A stretch of 64,000 nt of DNA, from the NCBI GenBank assembly GCA_021442155.1, contig CM038222.1:111789121-111853120 (forward strand), written 5' to 3'. The notes beneath the pieces were generated by a model, which was not told the origin of the DNA, made no database searches, and was given only the letters and a program-made list of their open reading frames with translations. Origin of the DNA: Cymbidium sinense. Taxonomy: Eukaryota; Streptophyta; Magnoliopsida; Asparagales; Orchidaceae. The translations under genes were made by a program, and so were the position numbers. Shown one piece after another: positions 24,002-35,753 of the stretch (the stretch's first letter is position 1; the number at the start of each line of letters is the position of its first letter).

Positions 24002-24573
24002 TGATGGAGGTGGGCATACTTTCTTTTGATGAGATTGAGTGAACTTGGGTATTAGAGGTGAGGGAAGAAGATATGTTGGATAACTAGCACTCCACCAAGG
24101 ATTGCCAAGGTTTGGCCACCAAGCTCTCAAACCACAAGAATAACTCAATAATTTGTAATTTCCAAAAGATCCCCTTTATTCTAGTAAGGGGGGCTATTTA
24201 TAACCATTATAAGCATCTTTCAAAAGAAAAGAATTCAAAACATGAAGGAAAAGTTGGGTGGCCACATTAATGTGAAGCATTAAATTATCTTATTATTTTA
24301 TGCCATCCACCCATTTCACATGCTATTATTTTATGTGGATTCAACCACCTCACATGTCATGCTTTGAATTTTTAAATGCAAAATTTCAAAGATGGAGGTT
24401 TTAGAAGAAAATTAAAAATTACATAAATAAAATAAAGATGAAATCATAAAATGGGCCTTAGTAGGCTAATGGGCTAAGTCATCTTCTTTCTTGAATTTTC
24501 TTGGGCTTTAGCTTAAGATCATGTAAATGGACCTTGAGCTCTAATTTTTGGATCCTCATGACGTTCTACATCA
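24002..24573 (-). repeat. Chromovirus 3' LTR (left copy)
   Basis: 572 bp, TGATG...CATCA ends on the + strand. It has a good TATA box on the minus strand, TTATAAATAGCCCC, near 24193-24206. It is about 30 bp longer than the other LTR because of an AAAAGAATTC-containing segment near 24225-24255. Confidence 0.95.
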
Positions 24574-24773
24574 ACTGCCCTGGGCTCAATTGAACTCTGC
24601 TCCATAGAGTTGAAATCTAAGAAGTCTTCCACTAATTGTGGGGCAAAAGTCTCCAAATCAGTACGGGTCAACCATGTGTCTTCAACTGGTGGCTTATTCT
24701 TCCAATGAACTAGAAAATCATGTTCATAAGTTAGATTAATGGGTGCTTCCTCGGTGATAATATAGTCAACTTC
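24519..24773 (-). pseudogene. Chromodomain-like C-terminus of integrase
   Basis: The minus-strand frame reads DYIITEEAP, then HDFLVHWKNKP, VEDTW and L..DL, fitting the chromodomain pattern (Y.V...L..R....Y.VKWKG...EDTWE). This domain steers integration to marked heterochromatin in chromoviruses. The frame runs without a stop through the internal boundary at 24573 and about 18 codons into the LTR, stopping at 24519. Overlap of pol with the LTR is known in some chromovirus clades. Confidence 0.75.
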
Positions 24774-25870
24774 AAAGAAAGAGGACTTCTATAAGTACGA
24801 TGTTATACTCCTGCTAAAGAGTTAGACTGAACAAGTGGAGGTTTTATAATTCCTTCATATGATAGAATATCTTCAATATTAATAATTGGATGAATGATAA
24901 TATCAACAGGTAAATCAAGGTGATAAGCATTAGTTCCAAATTTCTTAAGAATTTTAAATGGACCACAAGCTCATGCATATAATTTCTTATATTTAGTGGT
25001 TTGATAATGCTCAGGCTGAATGTGTTTCAATACATAATCACCTTCTTTAAATTCTTTCATTGAACAATTATGATTTGCTTTAAAAGAATAATTTTCATTA
25101 CTTATAGTAATTTTCTTTTATATATCTTCATGGAGGCTATGAAAATCTCTAACAAATGAGAATGTTGCATCAAAAAATACATGAGATGGTAGGTTTTCTA
25201 TATATATTGGTCATCGTAGGTTTTGACCATAGACTACCTCAAATGGTGATTTTTTTGTAGTTTTAGAAATAGTACTATTATAGGAAAATTCTGAGGTTGG
25301 TAAATGTAAATCCCAATTTCCTAAACTTTTACCTGCTAAGCATCTAAGCAAACTTCTTAAGGCACGATTGACTACTTCAATTTGTCCATCAGTTTATGGC
25401 TGAAAGGCAGAAGAAAATTTTAATTTAGTACCTAATAATTTCCATGATATTTTCCAAAAATATGAGACAAACTTAACATATCTATCAAAAATAATGGTTA
25501 AAGGGAGACCATGGAGTCGCACTATTTCCTTAAAAATAATTTGGCTATATAAGAAGCATCATTTATTTTTGAACAAGGCAAAAAATGAGCCATTTTTATG
25601 AACCTATCCACTACAAAAAAAATGCTATCATGTCCTTGAGCTATCCTAGGTAATCCTAGAATAAAATCCATTGACAGGTCTTCCCAAGGCCTAGAAGGAA
25701 TAGGGAAGGAAGTGTATTGTCCAGACCTTTGTTTGATAGTTTTAGCCTGTTTATAAATTAAGCATTGAGCCACTAATTTTTGAACATCTCATTTTAATGA
25801 AGGCCAATAAAATTTATTTTCTAATAAACATATGGTCTTATCCTCTCCAAAATGACAAATAGGATAGAAA
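24774..25870 (-). pseudogene. Chromovirus integrase core
   Basis: The frame at 25522-25773 reads PSRPWEDLSMDFILGLP and VVDRFIKMAHF, the canonical start of the DDE core with its first catalytic Asp in SMDF. Further on FDRYVKF holds the second Asp and QP*TDGQ (canonical HPQTDGQ) carries a stop at 25394-25396. Then NSTISKTTKKSPFEVVYGQ near 25215-25275 and a C-terminal GPF.IL..G stretch near 24930. Non-functional because of stops and shifts. Confidence 0.88.
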
Positions 25871-25989
25871 TTCTAAGAGAAGATCAAGGAATGCATATTT
25901 GTTTTCTTTTAATATATCAATGTTTATTATCAAGAATTTAATTGTTCAAGATAAATTAGGTGAAAGTCAGGCACACAATATAATCATCT

Positions 25990-27389
25990 TTAATTCTATC
26001 AAATCTTGGATTTCTCAATTCTAAAGAGGAAATCATTAGGTTTACTCTAGATAAAGCATCAGTAGGTTTATTCTCAATTCCAAGCTTATGCTTTAGAATA
26101 AAATAATAGTCTTGTAAAAATTCAACCCAATTTGCATGCTTATGACTTGAATTTCATTGAGTACTAATGAATTTTAAGTCATGATGATCAAAATTAACTA
26201 TAAATTCTCTATGTAATAGATAGTGTCACCAATGCCTTAAGGATTAAATTACAACATAAAACTCCCTATCATAAGTGGAATATTGTTGTTTGGCTTCATT
26301 TAACTTTTCACTAAAGAGTGCAATAGGATGATTTTCTTAACTTAAAATTCCACCTAGACTAATTCCTGAAGCATCGCATGTCACTTCAAAGACTTTAAAA
26401 AAATCAGGAAGCCTAAGGATTGGTGTAGAAGTGATATGAAATTTAGTTTGCTCTAAGGCCTTTTGTGCATTAGGAGTCCAACAAAATCTTTCTAATTTTA
26501 GTATATTAGTTATCAGAGCAACAATGGTACTAAAATTCTTGGTAAATCTCTAATAAAAAGTGGCTAATCCATAGAAGCTTCTAACTTCAATAAAACTTTT
26601 AGGTGATGGCCAATCTAAGATTTCTTTTACTTTAGAAGGACTAGGTTTAAGTCGAGTAATGGATATAATAAAGCCTGAAAATATTTACTCAACTTATAAA
26701 AAGAAACACTTTTTTTAATTAATACATAATTTCTTTTGTCTAAGTATTTCAAAGACTTTTTATAGGTGTTGTAGATGCTCATTTTCAGTTTGACTAAAAA
26801 TCAGAATATCATCAAAGTACACCAAAAATTTACCTATATATGGCTTAATAATAGTATTCATTAATCTCATAAATATGCTAGGAGCATTTGAAAGTCCTTA
26901 GGGAATGACAAGTCATTCATAAAGTCCATTAGGGGTCTTAAAAGCCATCTCCCACTCATCTCCTATTCTAATCCGAATTTGATGATATCTACTTTTTAGA
27001 TCAATCTTTGAAAAAAAAGTTTGCTTCTAAGATTAAATTTAACATATCATCTAATCGGGGAATAGGAAACCTATACTTGATAGTAATATTATTTATTTCT
27101 CAACTATCAACATACATTTTCCATGTTCCATCTTTCTTTAGAGTTAATAAAGTTGGGACTGCACAAGGGCTAAGACTCTCTTGAATAAAACCCTTTTTTT
27201 TAATAATTCTTCAACTTGTCTTTTAATCTCAACATGCTCAGTAGGGTTCATCCTATAATGTGGACGATTAGGAAGTTGAGAACTGGGTAACAACTCAATA
27301 GCATGTTGAATGTCTCTTAGAAGAGGTAGCTCATCAGGAAGCTCATTGGGTGGAATATCATTAAAATTAGAAAGAAGGGAAGAGACCAT
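25990..27389 (-). pseudogene. Chromovirus reverse transcriptase and RNase H
   Basis: Starts with ELPDELPLLRDIQHAIELLP and RPHYRMNP (27144-27389). It continues [11 protein letters not shown], then [12 protein letters not shown], and the catalytic box [10 protein letters not shown] at about 26797-26823, with both aspartates kept. RNase H follows with VTCDASGISLGGIL near 26350-26400 and ALSRVN near 26050. The order and motifs are canonical. Several in-frame stops (for example *EINN) show decay. Confidence 0.9.
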
Positions 27390-27567
27390 AGTCGGTATGT
27401 GAGTCTCATTAGAGTCTAGTATGACTTCTTTTACATGTAATAAGTGAAGGAGAAATGGATTAGAAAATTCTTTTCGTGAAGCTCCAAAACCTATTATTTC
27501 TATCTTTAGGGTAAAAGAAGGATGAATATATGTTTTAAAGTAAGAATCAGAAATGGTAGTATTAACC

Positions 27568-28326
27568 CTAATAGTAGGATTTTTTTATGATAATTAACTG
27601 AATTTTGGCATTTTTCTTCAATAGAGGCTTAGGCTGCAAGTCAGAAGTTATTTTGTGTGGTGCTATGGAGGGTATTTTTTCTACTGGATTTATTGGTAAG
27701 AGTTTAATAGTCTTATTATTATGTTTAAAAATATAAGTATTTTCCCTAACATAGTGAATACCATTCATATCAAACAGCCAAGGTCGTCCTAAGAGAATAT
27801 GAGCAATAACCATAGGGAGAATATTACACCAAATTTGATCCTCATAGCTTCTTATTTTAATTGGAACTAAACATCGATTGGTGATGGGAAGATATGTACA
27901 GTTTACCCAGCTAACATGAAATGGTTCAGAGTGAGGTTAAAATTTTAGGTTAGCTCGACTTAAGGTATGTGTTGAAATGACATTCATAGCACTCCCTCCA
28001 TCTATAACTAACTTACATCTCTTTTCATTACACAAAATATACATGCTACAAATGTTCTTTCTCCTCCAATCTTCTGCCTCATTTTTAATTATAATAAGAC
28101 ATCTCATCACATTAACATGAGGGTCATCAGTTAATTCCAATTCTTCATCAGATAATGTAGTGTCATCATAAACTTCTTCTTGATTATCATCTATTGGATT
28201 TTTAACTTCTTCTAAAAATAAGATTTGAGCTTTACATTGATTTTGCATATGACCCTTTTTATGACATTTACAACATATTACTTCTCTAGTGTTCTTAGAG
28301 CTCCCTTCAATTGAAGTTTTAGGCAA
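27568..28326 (-). pseudogene. Chromovirus gag zinc knuckle and protease
   Basis: CCKCHKKGHMQNQC near 28235-28276 is a CX2CX4HX4C nucleic-acid-binding knuckle with all ligands present. Downstream, CKLVIDGGSAMNVIS near 27975-28019 is the protease active site in the D-G-G form usual in this group, and AHILLGRPWLFD near 27775-27810 is its second conserved loop. A frame break separates 27937 from 27813. Confidence 0.9.
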
Positions 28327-28425
28327 AGGGGTCAGGCCATTTGGATGGGCGAGTCTAATAATAGATCTATGGGATGAAATGGAAGGTACTTGACTTTTAG
28401 TTCTAGAGAGGGAGGTAGATTTCTT

Positions 28426-29163
28426 TTATTGTTCAACCAATAATGCATAATGAAATGCTTCCTCTAAAGACTGTGAGTCAAATAATTCAACTTCATTTCT
28501 AATGTCAATCCTAAGTCCAATAACAAATTTATTGGCTAATTGCCACTCATTATCAGCACAATCAGTTCTAGAAACTAGATATTCAAAAGTATTCAAGTAT
28601 TCAGTTACAAGATAATTACATTGTCTCAAAGTTAATAATTGAATATGTAGCTTCTTATCATGATGGTTAGGACAGTACTTTGCTCTTAACATTTCTTCGA
28701 TTTCTATCCAAGTGAGGTTTGTCCTTCCTAATCTTTATTTTTTAGCTAAAGTATTTGTCTAATAAATTTTAGCATGCCCTATCAATTTCATTTTTGCAAA
28801 AGTAACCTTTTAGTAATCATCCATTTTATACCAATCAAAGAAGTCATCCATTTGAACTAACCAATCAAGAAATTTATTTGGGTCATGTATACCATCATAA
28901 GTTGGGGCTTCTACTTTAACTCTTTGAGATGGGTCATTAGAGTCTTCTCTAGTCTTAAAATAATTATCTTCCCTTCCACCACTCCTAATAATTGATGTTC
29001 TTCTAAGTGGTTGGTTTTCTCTATGGTTTGGATATGAATCTTCTTTGTCTATCCCTATTGGCATAGTCTGAGCAAGTATTAGAGGAGGAGTTGGTACTCT
29101 ATTATTTTGTAGATGAGCTATAAGAGTTTGCATTTGTTGTTTAAGCTCTTCCATTTGATTCAT
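28426..29163 (-). pseudogene. Chromovirus gag (capsid)
   Basis: The ATG at 29163 gives MNQMEELKQQMQTLIAHLQ, a coiled-coil-like start. VEAPTYDGIHDPNKFLDWL and MDDFFDWY near 28815-28915 form the conserved plant gypsy capsid entry. A second frame at 28426-28692 holds the capsid C-terminal half. The two are separated by a frame break with stops at about 28700-28800. Confidence 0.88.
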
Positions 29164-30030
29164 GCTTTCTTTTAATATTTGTTGAGTTTTTAATCCATTG
29201 TCATGGATCCTATGATCTAAGGAATCAACTACTCTAGTAAAAAGTTCAACTTAATCCTGACAGATAGATTTTAGTGCCATAAATTTTTTTTTTATAGAAA
29301 AAAGATATATCAAAAGGGATCAAAGCAAAAAAAATGAAATAAAATAAAAAGTATAATATAATTGTATAATCAAAGTGAAATTTTAGGCTAAGAGAACTTC
29401 AAGTGAAGGGAGTACAAGACCACTTAAATCTCAAGCTCTCCTTAGATAATTTAGGCCTTTTGACAAAGTTCTACTTAGCTTCCAAAATCACTAAGTTTGA
29501 AACACTTATATTATTATGCATTCAATTTTTTTTAATGAAATGAAAAAAAGCTCAAATTTATCAAGCTTCTTTTTTTTTAAAGAAAGTAAGTTATCATAAG
29601 TTAATCAGAGAAGCTTCTAAAATTAACCATAGACAACAACAAAGATAATAAAGAAAGTAATTAGATTTTGATTTGCACTAATGCCTAGGTTATTTTTAGG
29701 GTGAAGCACTACCTCACTAAGGTGCTCTCTTAATTTTCTTTCTTTGTTGGGGGGGGGGGGGTGTGTGGGATGTCATAAGTTCACACAATTTGAAAATAAC
29801 TAAAATATATAATGGAGCTTACTAATTGAAATTTTATGCTATCACCATAAACTTGCAAACAATATATATCTTTCCAAGCTACTAATATGTATCTAAACTA
29901 TGATATAAAAAATTATTAATTAACTTCACAAGTTCAACAAAAACTCGCAAGTTTGAAGACAAGTCCACCACTTGAGATGCTCCCTTTGTTGAAGCAAACT
30001 TTTGGCCAAATTTGCTCCTTTCAAGCTTCA
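29164..30030 (-). other. Chromovirus 5' leader
   Basis: Untranslated region between the gag ATG and the primer-binding site. It is A/T-rich and contains a run of 13 G at 29749-29761. No reading frame of note. Confidence 0.7.
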
Positions 30031-30041
30031 CTCTGATACCA
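30031..30041 (-). promoter_or_regulatory. Primer-binding site, initiator tRNA-Met
   Basis: Minus strand TGGTATCAGAG, complementary to the 3' end of plant initiator tRNA-Met, four bases from the LTR boundary at 30046. It primes minus-strand cDNA synthesis and fixes the element's orientation. Confidence 0.95.
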
Positions 30042-30045
30042 AATT

Positions 30046-30588
30046 TGATGAAGGTGGGCATTCTTTCTTTTGATGAGATTAAGAGAACTTAGGTATTGGA
30101 GGTGAGGGAAGAAGATATGTTGGATAACTAGTGCTCCCACCAAGGATTGACAAGGTTTGGCCACCAAGCTCTCAAACCACAAGAATAACTCTATAATTTG
30201 TAATTATCAAAAGATCCCCTTCATTATAGTAGAGCTACTAATAGACATTACAAGCATCTTTAGGGAAGGTGGGTGGCCACATTAATATGAAACATTAAAT
30301 TGCCTTATTATTTTATGTCATCCACCTATTTCACATGCTATTATTTTATGTGGATTCAACCACCTCACATGTCATGCTTTGAATTTTTAAATGCAAAATT
30401 TCAAACATGGAGTTTCTAGAAGAAAATTAAAAATTACATAAATAAAATAAAGATGAAATCATAAAATGGGCCTTAGCAAGCTAATGGGCTAAGCCTTCTT
30501 CTTTCCTGAATTTTCTTGGGCTTTAGCTTGAGATCTAGTAAATGGACCTTGAGCTCTAATTTTTGGATCCTCATGATGTTCTACATCA
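30046..30588 (-). repeat. Chromovirus 5' LTR (right copy)
   Basis: 543 bp, with TGATG...CATCA ends. The TATA region of the partner LTR is replaced here by a degenerate TCTATTAGTAG-like stretch (minus strand, about 30226-30240), so this promoter copy may be dead. Confidence 0.95.
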
Positions 30589-30593
30589 CTTAA
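30589..30593. repeat. Target site duplication of chromovirus, right
   Basis: CTTAA directly after the terminal CA, matching 23997-24001. Confidence 0.95.
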
Positions 30594-31350
30594 TTTTTAT
30601 TCCCCCCTAATCTAATTAATTCTTAAACTTGAGTCTAAATGGATTAGGTTGCTTTAGTAGCATTGCAAATTTTAATTTCTCATTGGTATATCATTGGAGG
30701 CTCATGATTAGGTAGATAGTTAAATTATGAAGACTTAGGAAAGAAAAATTAAATTAATTTCCTGATGATTTGATTTAATCAATCTATTAAATTTACTTAA
30801 TTTTTTTTCTTTAAACACATTAAGACACTAATGTGGAATAGGGTAAAATAACTAATATCATTTCTCCTGTTTAAGTTTTAATAATTCAAATCCAAAATTA
30901 AACTTAATAAATAAGTTTGGTTAAGCTTAAAAAATTTTATTTGACTTGATTGTCCATAAGATTAATGTGATTGAATCTAACATGTGACAATATTTAATTA
31001 TTCCTTTTCAATCATTATAAACTTGTTTTCCATTTGAATCATGTATTTACATTTTCAAATAAAAGAATAAAATGAATATATTTATATGCAAGTTCTATGT
31101 GTTGAATTAATCCTATTATATGGCATGGCTATTATCATTAATAAATCTCAAACTATTTCAAAATAAACCAATGATGAGGGTTTAGAGTGAGGTTAGCTAT
31201 GCATATTATATATGATTTACATTTGCTTACAGTACATAGTCTAGACATTCTGGGAATATGAGGCTTAAAGTAGCCCCAAGGAAGTGTTAGATTACCTAAT
31301 TTCCCTAGTTTAATAATGGCACTTACATACTTAATTTCATTCATATGTGT
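30594..31350 (+). mobile_element. Long LTR-like repeat, copy B, right part
   Basis: Continues copy B after the chromovirus. The words CTAATTAATTCTTAAAC.TGAGTCTAA and GGAGGCTCATG correspond to copy E at 63656-63760. Similarity fades after about 31100, and the end blocks of A, C and D are not seen, so copy B seems truncated here against the minus-strand Tat element. The border is approximate. Confidence 0.55.
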
Positions 31351-31369
31351 ATATATGCTAGATTTTGGA

Positions 31370-31620
31370 TAGAGATGACTTAATCCTAAACATCACATTT
31401 TTGACTAGTAAGAATGGGGTCTTGATGACTTAAGCCTAACCAAGTAGTCTATTTGACAAGAAGGGGTCTTGGTGACTTAATCCTATCCCAAAATTCTAAA
31501 TAATAGGAAAGTGGGTCTCAGTGACTTATTCCTAATCAAAATAATCTATTTGACAGGAAATGGGTCTTAATGACTTAATCTTAACTTGTGAATAGTAGGA
31601 ATGGTTCTACAAAGGGTTTA
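31370..31620 (-). repeat. About 49-bp tandem repeat in Tat 3' untranslated region
   Basis: GACTTAATCCTAA or variants start near 31377, 31427, 31474, 31522 and 31571, spacing 47-50 bp, with GGGTCTT and TAGTCTATTTGACA between. On the minus strand this follows the pol stop near 31879. Confidence 0.85.
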
Positions 31621-31878
31621 CTCCAAATCAATGGAATTCATATGAAGAGTGCCACAAATGGGCTTGCTCCCATCCTATCTGAATGCATAAATTATGTTCA
31701 AAAGAATATAAGAAATTTTGTAAAAGTTTAAGAGACATTGCACAAAATTCATAAATAAAATGCAAATTTAAAAGAAATAATATTTGGTTCTAAATAAATT
31801 GCAAAGACAAAGGTACTTTTATTGATCATCATCTTTAAGCTAAAGTACATTTCATACATAATATTTCTTTAAGTAATG

Positions 31879-32686
31879 TTAGTTAATATGCAACACTAGA
31901 CGTTCATCATTACAAGTTATCAATTGATATGAACCTCCTTTATAGACTTTCTTTACAATGAATGGTCCTTCCCATGATGTCTCAAATTTACTATTTATCC
32001 TACGATGAGCTAAAATTGGCCTTATAATATTGAATACTAAGTCTCTTACTTGAAATATTCTAGGATAGATCAATTTATCATGAGCTTGAACCATATGTGA
32101 TTGGTAAAGTTCAAGGTCTTGTTGAGCTTTTAAACATTTTACTTCAATATTTTCAAGTTCTTCCAATCAAAGTTTAAGATTCTAATTTTCTATAATGTCA
32201 TTATTAACTATTATAATTAAAGAAGATAGTTGTACTTTCAATGGAAGAATAGCTTCAGTTCCACAAAGCCAAAGCATATAGTGTAGATTGAGTTGGTGTC
32301 ATATATGGTCAGATTGCCCATAAGGCTTCAACCAACTTTTCATATCACTGGCATTTATTTTCATTGAGTACCATTTTTAGAATTTGCACTAGAGTTTTAT
32401 TGAATGTTTCAGCCAATCCATTTTTCTTAGGGTAATAGATGGAAAAGTGTCTCTAATTAATATTATATCTAGCTACAAAATGATTCATTTAAGAAGACTT
32501 AAAGGATAGACCATTATTGGTTATGAGTCGATGAGGGATTCCAAAATGATATACGATATTTCCAAAAAGAACTTAAGTACAAGATATGCCTTTACTTCTG
32601 TTAGTGGAATCGCCTCAGTCAACTTAGAAAAGTAATCAATTACAGCGAATATAAAATGATGCCCTTTGGATGGAGGATCAATAGGC
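31879..32686 (-). pseudogene. Tat integrase, C-terminal part
   Basis: The frame 31879-32166 reads MEELENIEVKCLKAQQDLELYQ, RIFQVRDLV, then FETSWEGPFIVKKVYKGGSYQL, the integrase C-terminal domain. Upstream, DPPSKGHHFIFAVIDYFSK and EAIPLTEVK near 32590-32680 are the start of the DDE core. The core between is broken by stops. The N-terminal part lies beyond the insertion at 32687-35753. Confidence 0.88.
32682..32686. repeat. Target site duplication, left, of the 3.07-kb insertion
   Basis: TAGGC before the terminal TGTT at 32687, repeated at 35754-35758 after the terminal AACA. Confidence 0.9.
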
Positions 32687-35600
32687 TGTTGACTTCATGA
32701 GCCCCACCTTATATGAGATTTATTTTGATGATAATAAATATATGTTCAAATGCTACAAATCAAATTAAATTGAAGTGTGCAGGAAAATTCTTCAACTCCA
32801 AGTTCTTCAGTCAATTCAAAATGCTAAACCTATTGGACATGAACTGGGTGAGAATTTTCTAGGAATTTCTATATTAATGGAAATGAAAGCTCACTAAGAT
32901 AAAATAAATTATTCATTCAATGTTAAATTCATCATTCTAAAATCATTTATATTTTCTATATCATAATATTGCAATTATTCAATAAATTACCCATTTTGGA
33001 TAATTTGAATTAAGTGCATGAAATTATATCCATTAAATGTGTGTTCAAGTAATATAAATTATGTTTAAACTTCATTAAATCATTTTTATGCTAATCGTAA
33101 ATTTTATTCATACTTTTGTTGCATGAAAATTGAATTTTTATAAAATTATCCTTTTTCTCTTATTTTCTCTCATATTATTCTTTCTTCTCTCTCCAATTAT
33201 CATTTTCATCTTAATAATATTTTGGATGCATTTCCATATAATATTCCCTTATTTTTCATATTTAAAAAATTCATTAATTTGAGTTTTTGAATTTGAATTA
33301 TTTTTGAATTCAAATCTCTTCATTCATGACATATTCTTGACAAATTAAATCAAATCTTTTATGGAAAATTTTGAAAGTCCCAAGTATGATTTATTCTAAT
33401 AATTTAAAGCTTAATTGATTCATTAAAAGTTATGTTAAATTTAAATTTAAATCAACCTTCTTTTTTTCAAAATAATTCCTTTTTAATTAAATCCATTTTA
33501 GGAAATTTTCTTTACGGGGCCAACCACTTAAATTCAATATTAAATTAATTTTGAATCATTTAATATTCAAATAATACATAGTATAATTATATTAGATCCT
33601 AATTGATTAATTGCATTAATTTGAGGATTTCCTATTTTTGGAAACTCCTTTGGCCAAAATTCATGACTTGATTTTCCATGGATTTAATTTATTCAAAATT
33701 CCTTCATTCATTTATATTCCATGGATATCCTTTGGCTAAAATATTCATAGGATTTTTTCTCTTCCTCTAGCCATGAATCCCTTTCAAAATACTTCCATAT
33801 TGGATTGATTTGATTTTGCAAAGGAGCCTCTTGAATATCTCCTCCCTTGGATTTGAAATTCAAATTGATCCCTAATCAATTTCCCTCTCATTATATCGTG
33901 ATTTGGCTGATCCTAGAGTACTCCCCCTTCTATTAAAATGCCTTGCTTTAACTTAAAAAAGGTTCCCTAGATTTACTATTTGCTCTTGCTCTCTTGCTTA
34001 AGTTCTCCACCTTGGTCGATCCATGCTAAAGCAAACTCTCAAAGATTTTTTGTGATTCAAGTGCAAACATTCCTCATCATTCTTTTCTTTCCCTTGGACA
34101 TTAGTTGGCTTGAATATTGATTGGGAAGAGTGAAGGATTTGTGTGTTTCCTCCTTTGGCTGAGAGGTTCAACCTTGTCTTTGAATTCTTAAGGTGCTATG
34201 TTTCTTATATTTCCTTTATCTCATCTTGGCTTTGAATTGTATAAGGTTAATTTAACTATATTGTGCTTATTCACTTTATGATTCTTTAGTTTCTTGTTTG
34301 GATAAAAGCTAACATAAGGAAATTTAATTATAGTGTGCTTAATCATTTCATATTCCATTGGTTTTTGTTTGGTCCAAAGCCAACACACAGATTTTAATTT
34401 ATTGTGTACTTAATCATTTCACTATCCATTGTGTATATGTTTTTCCATAGCTATTGCAAAGACTATTGATTTAATAATGCTTAATCATTGGAATATCTTT
34501 AGTTTATCACATTGGATTAAAGTTTCTAATTGGTTGGTTAAGTTTGATTGTGTTTAACATTACATCTCACTTATTTATCCACTTGGCCGACCACTTCATC
34601 TTTATTTTTAAAATGATCTTTGCTTGTGGTTAACTTGCTTTCAATTGATTTACATAAAGGTTATGTGATATCTTTCTTGTGGTATCATTCCAATCTTTAT
34701 TAAAGTGATTGTTTAGTTATCCTAATTTCAAATTTACTCATCATTTGAATAAAAGTAATTTCATGTGAGAAGAATTCAAGTTAAAGTTTTTTGATTTAAC
34801 ATTGACATTAAGTTGATTCATATTCCATTAAGTTTGTATTTCAAAGTCTAATAATAAAATCATTTAAAAATTTTTAAAGATCATTCAAAGCAACATTAAG
34901 TTACTTACTTGCATTAAACACTTGATTGAAGAACTTATTTCAATTTCAATTTAAAATTAAAGTGAGCTCTCTTTCATTAATATTCACTTGCCCTAATATT
35001 TGTATAGTTTGGTTTATGAATGCAAATTTTTTTTTAAATTGAGAGTTAGATATTTGTACCTTCTTTTTTCCCTTATCTTAATTTATGTTGGGGGTGTACT
35101 TGCACAGTATAGGAAAGTACATGTTGGGTTGAACTTGTCCATATAAGAAAGTATATTGTTGGGTTGTACTTGCCTATGAAGAAAAGTATGAAAGATTTGT
35201 TGTAATCTCATTTTGATTTAGTGAATTCCTAGCTTGGGCTACTAGGCATGGACATAGGCTAGTTTTTGGGGCTTGGTTTAACCACATAAAAATCTATGTT
35301 CTCTTTTACTTTTCCTGCATCTTTATTTTTTTTTATTACTTCTTATAATTATTGTGGATAATTAAGAAAAATTTATTTGCAGATAATTTTTATACAAAGA
35401 AATCAAATTAGATTTTAATTTAAAAATATTTTTAAACACAAAGTACTCCCCCACTTGCCCTAATATTTGTATAGTTTGGTTTATGAATGCAAATTTTTTT
35501 TTAAATTGAGAGTTAGATATTTGTACCTTCTTTTTTCCCTTATCTTAATTTATGTTGGGGGTGTACTTGAGATAGGAAAGTACATGTTGGGTTGAACTTG

Positions 35601-35753
35601 TCCATATAAGAAAGTATATTGTTGGGTTGTACTTGCCTATGAAGAAAAGTATGAAAGATTTGTTGTAATCTCATTTTGATTTAGTGAATTCCTAGCTTGG
35701 GCTACTAGGCATGGACATAGGCTAGTTTTTGGGGCTTGGTTAGTTACATAACA
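32687..35753. mobile_element. Non-coding LTR-type insertion, 3067 bp
   Basis: Starts TGTTGACTTCATGAGCCCC and ends GTTACATAACA, TG...CA ends with a TGTT/AACA inverted tip and a 5-bp TAGGC duplication. It splits the Tat integrase exactly: removing it rejoins ..IG and PIDPPSKG.. . No coding region inside. The final kilobase has GTTGGGGGTGTACTTG-type sequence and a T-rich leader like the ends of plant copia LTRs, so I read it as a solo LTR or a non-autonomous element. An internal duplication is annotated separately. Confidence 0.85.
34986..35740. repeat. 467-bp-offset direct duplication inside the insertion
   Basis: CTTGCCCTAATATTTGTATAG occurs at 34987 and 35454. About 285 bp are nearly identical, ending at GGGGCTTGGTT in both. 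The only clear difference is a few bases missing at GTACTTG(CACAGTAT)AGG. High identity suggests a recent event or that the second copy is a partial LTR end. Confidence 0.9.

Larger units (their letters stand above)
24002..30588 (-). mobile_element. Complete Ty3/gypsy chromovirus, nested in copy B
   Basis: Element of 6587 bp with two LTRs (24002-24573 and 30046-30588), a CTTAA target duplication, a primer-binding site and domains in the order gag, protease, reverse transcriptase, RNase H, integrase, chromodomain-like tail, all on the minus strand. LTRs differ at some tens of positions plus one indel, by eye about 6-8 percent, so the insertion is not recent. Stops and frameshifts in gag and pol make it non-autonomous. 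The chromodomain-like end places it among chromoviruses; I could not assign the clade. Confidence 0.93.

Noticed and set aside
29749..29761. Run of 13 G as a polypurine tract
   Set aside because: It lies in the 5' leader of the chromovirus, not beside its 3' LTR, so it does not prime plus-strand synthesis; likely slippage or assembly noise.
30031..30041. Part of a tRNA gene
   Set aside because: Only an 11-base complement of the initiator tRNA 3' end is present, at the exact primer-binding position beside an LTR; no cloverleaf.
31370..31620. Regular 49-bp spacing as a CRISPR-like array
   Set aside because: The units are wholly repeated without unique spacers, and the context is a plant retrotransposon.
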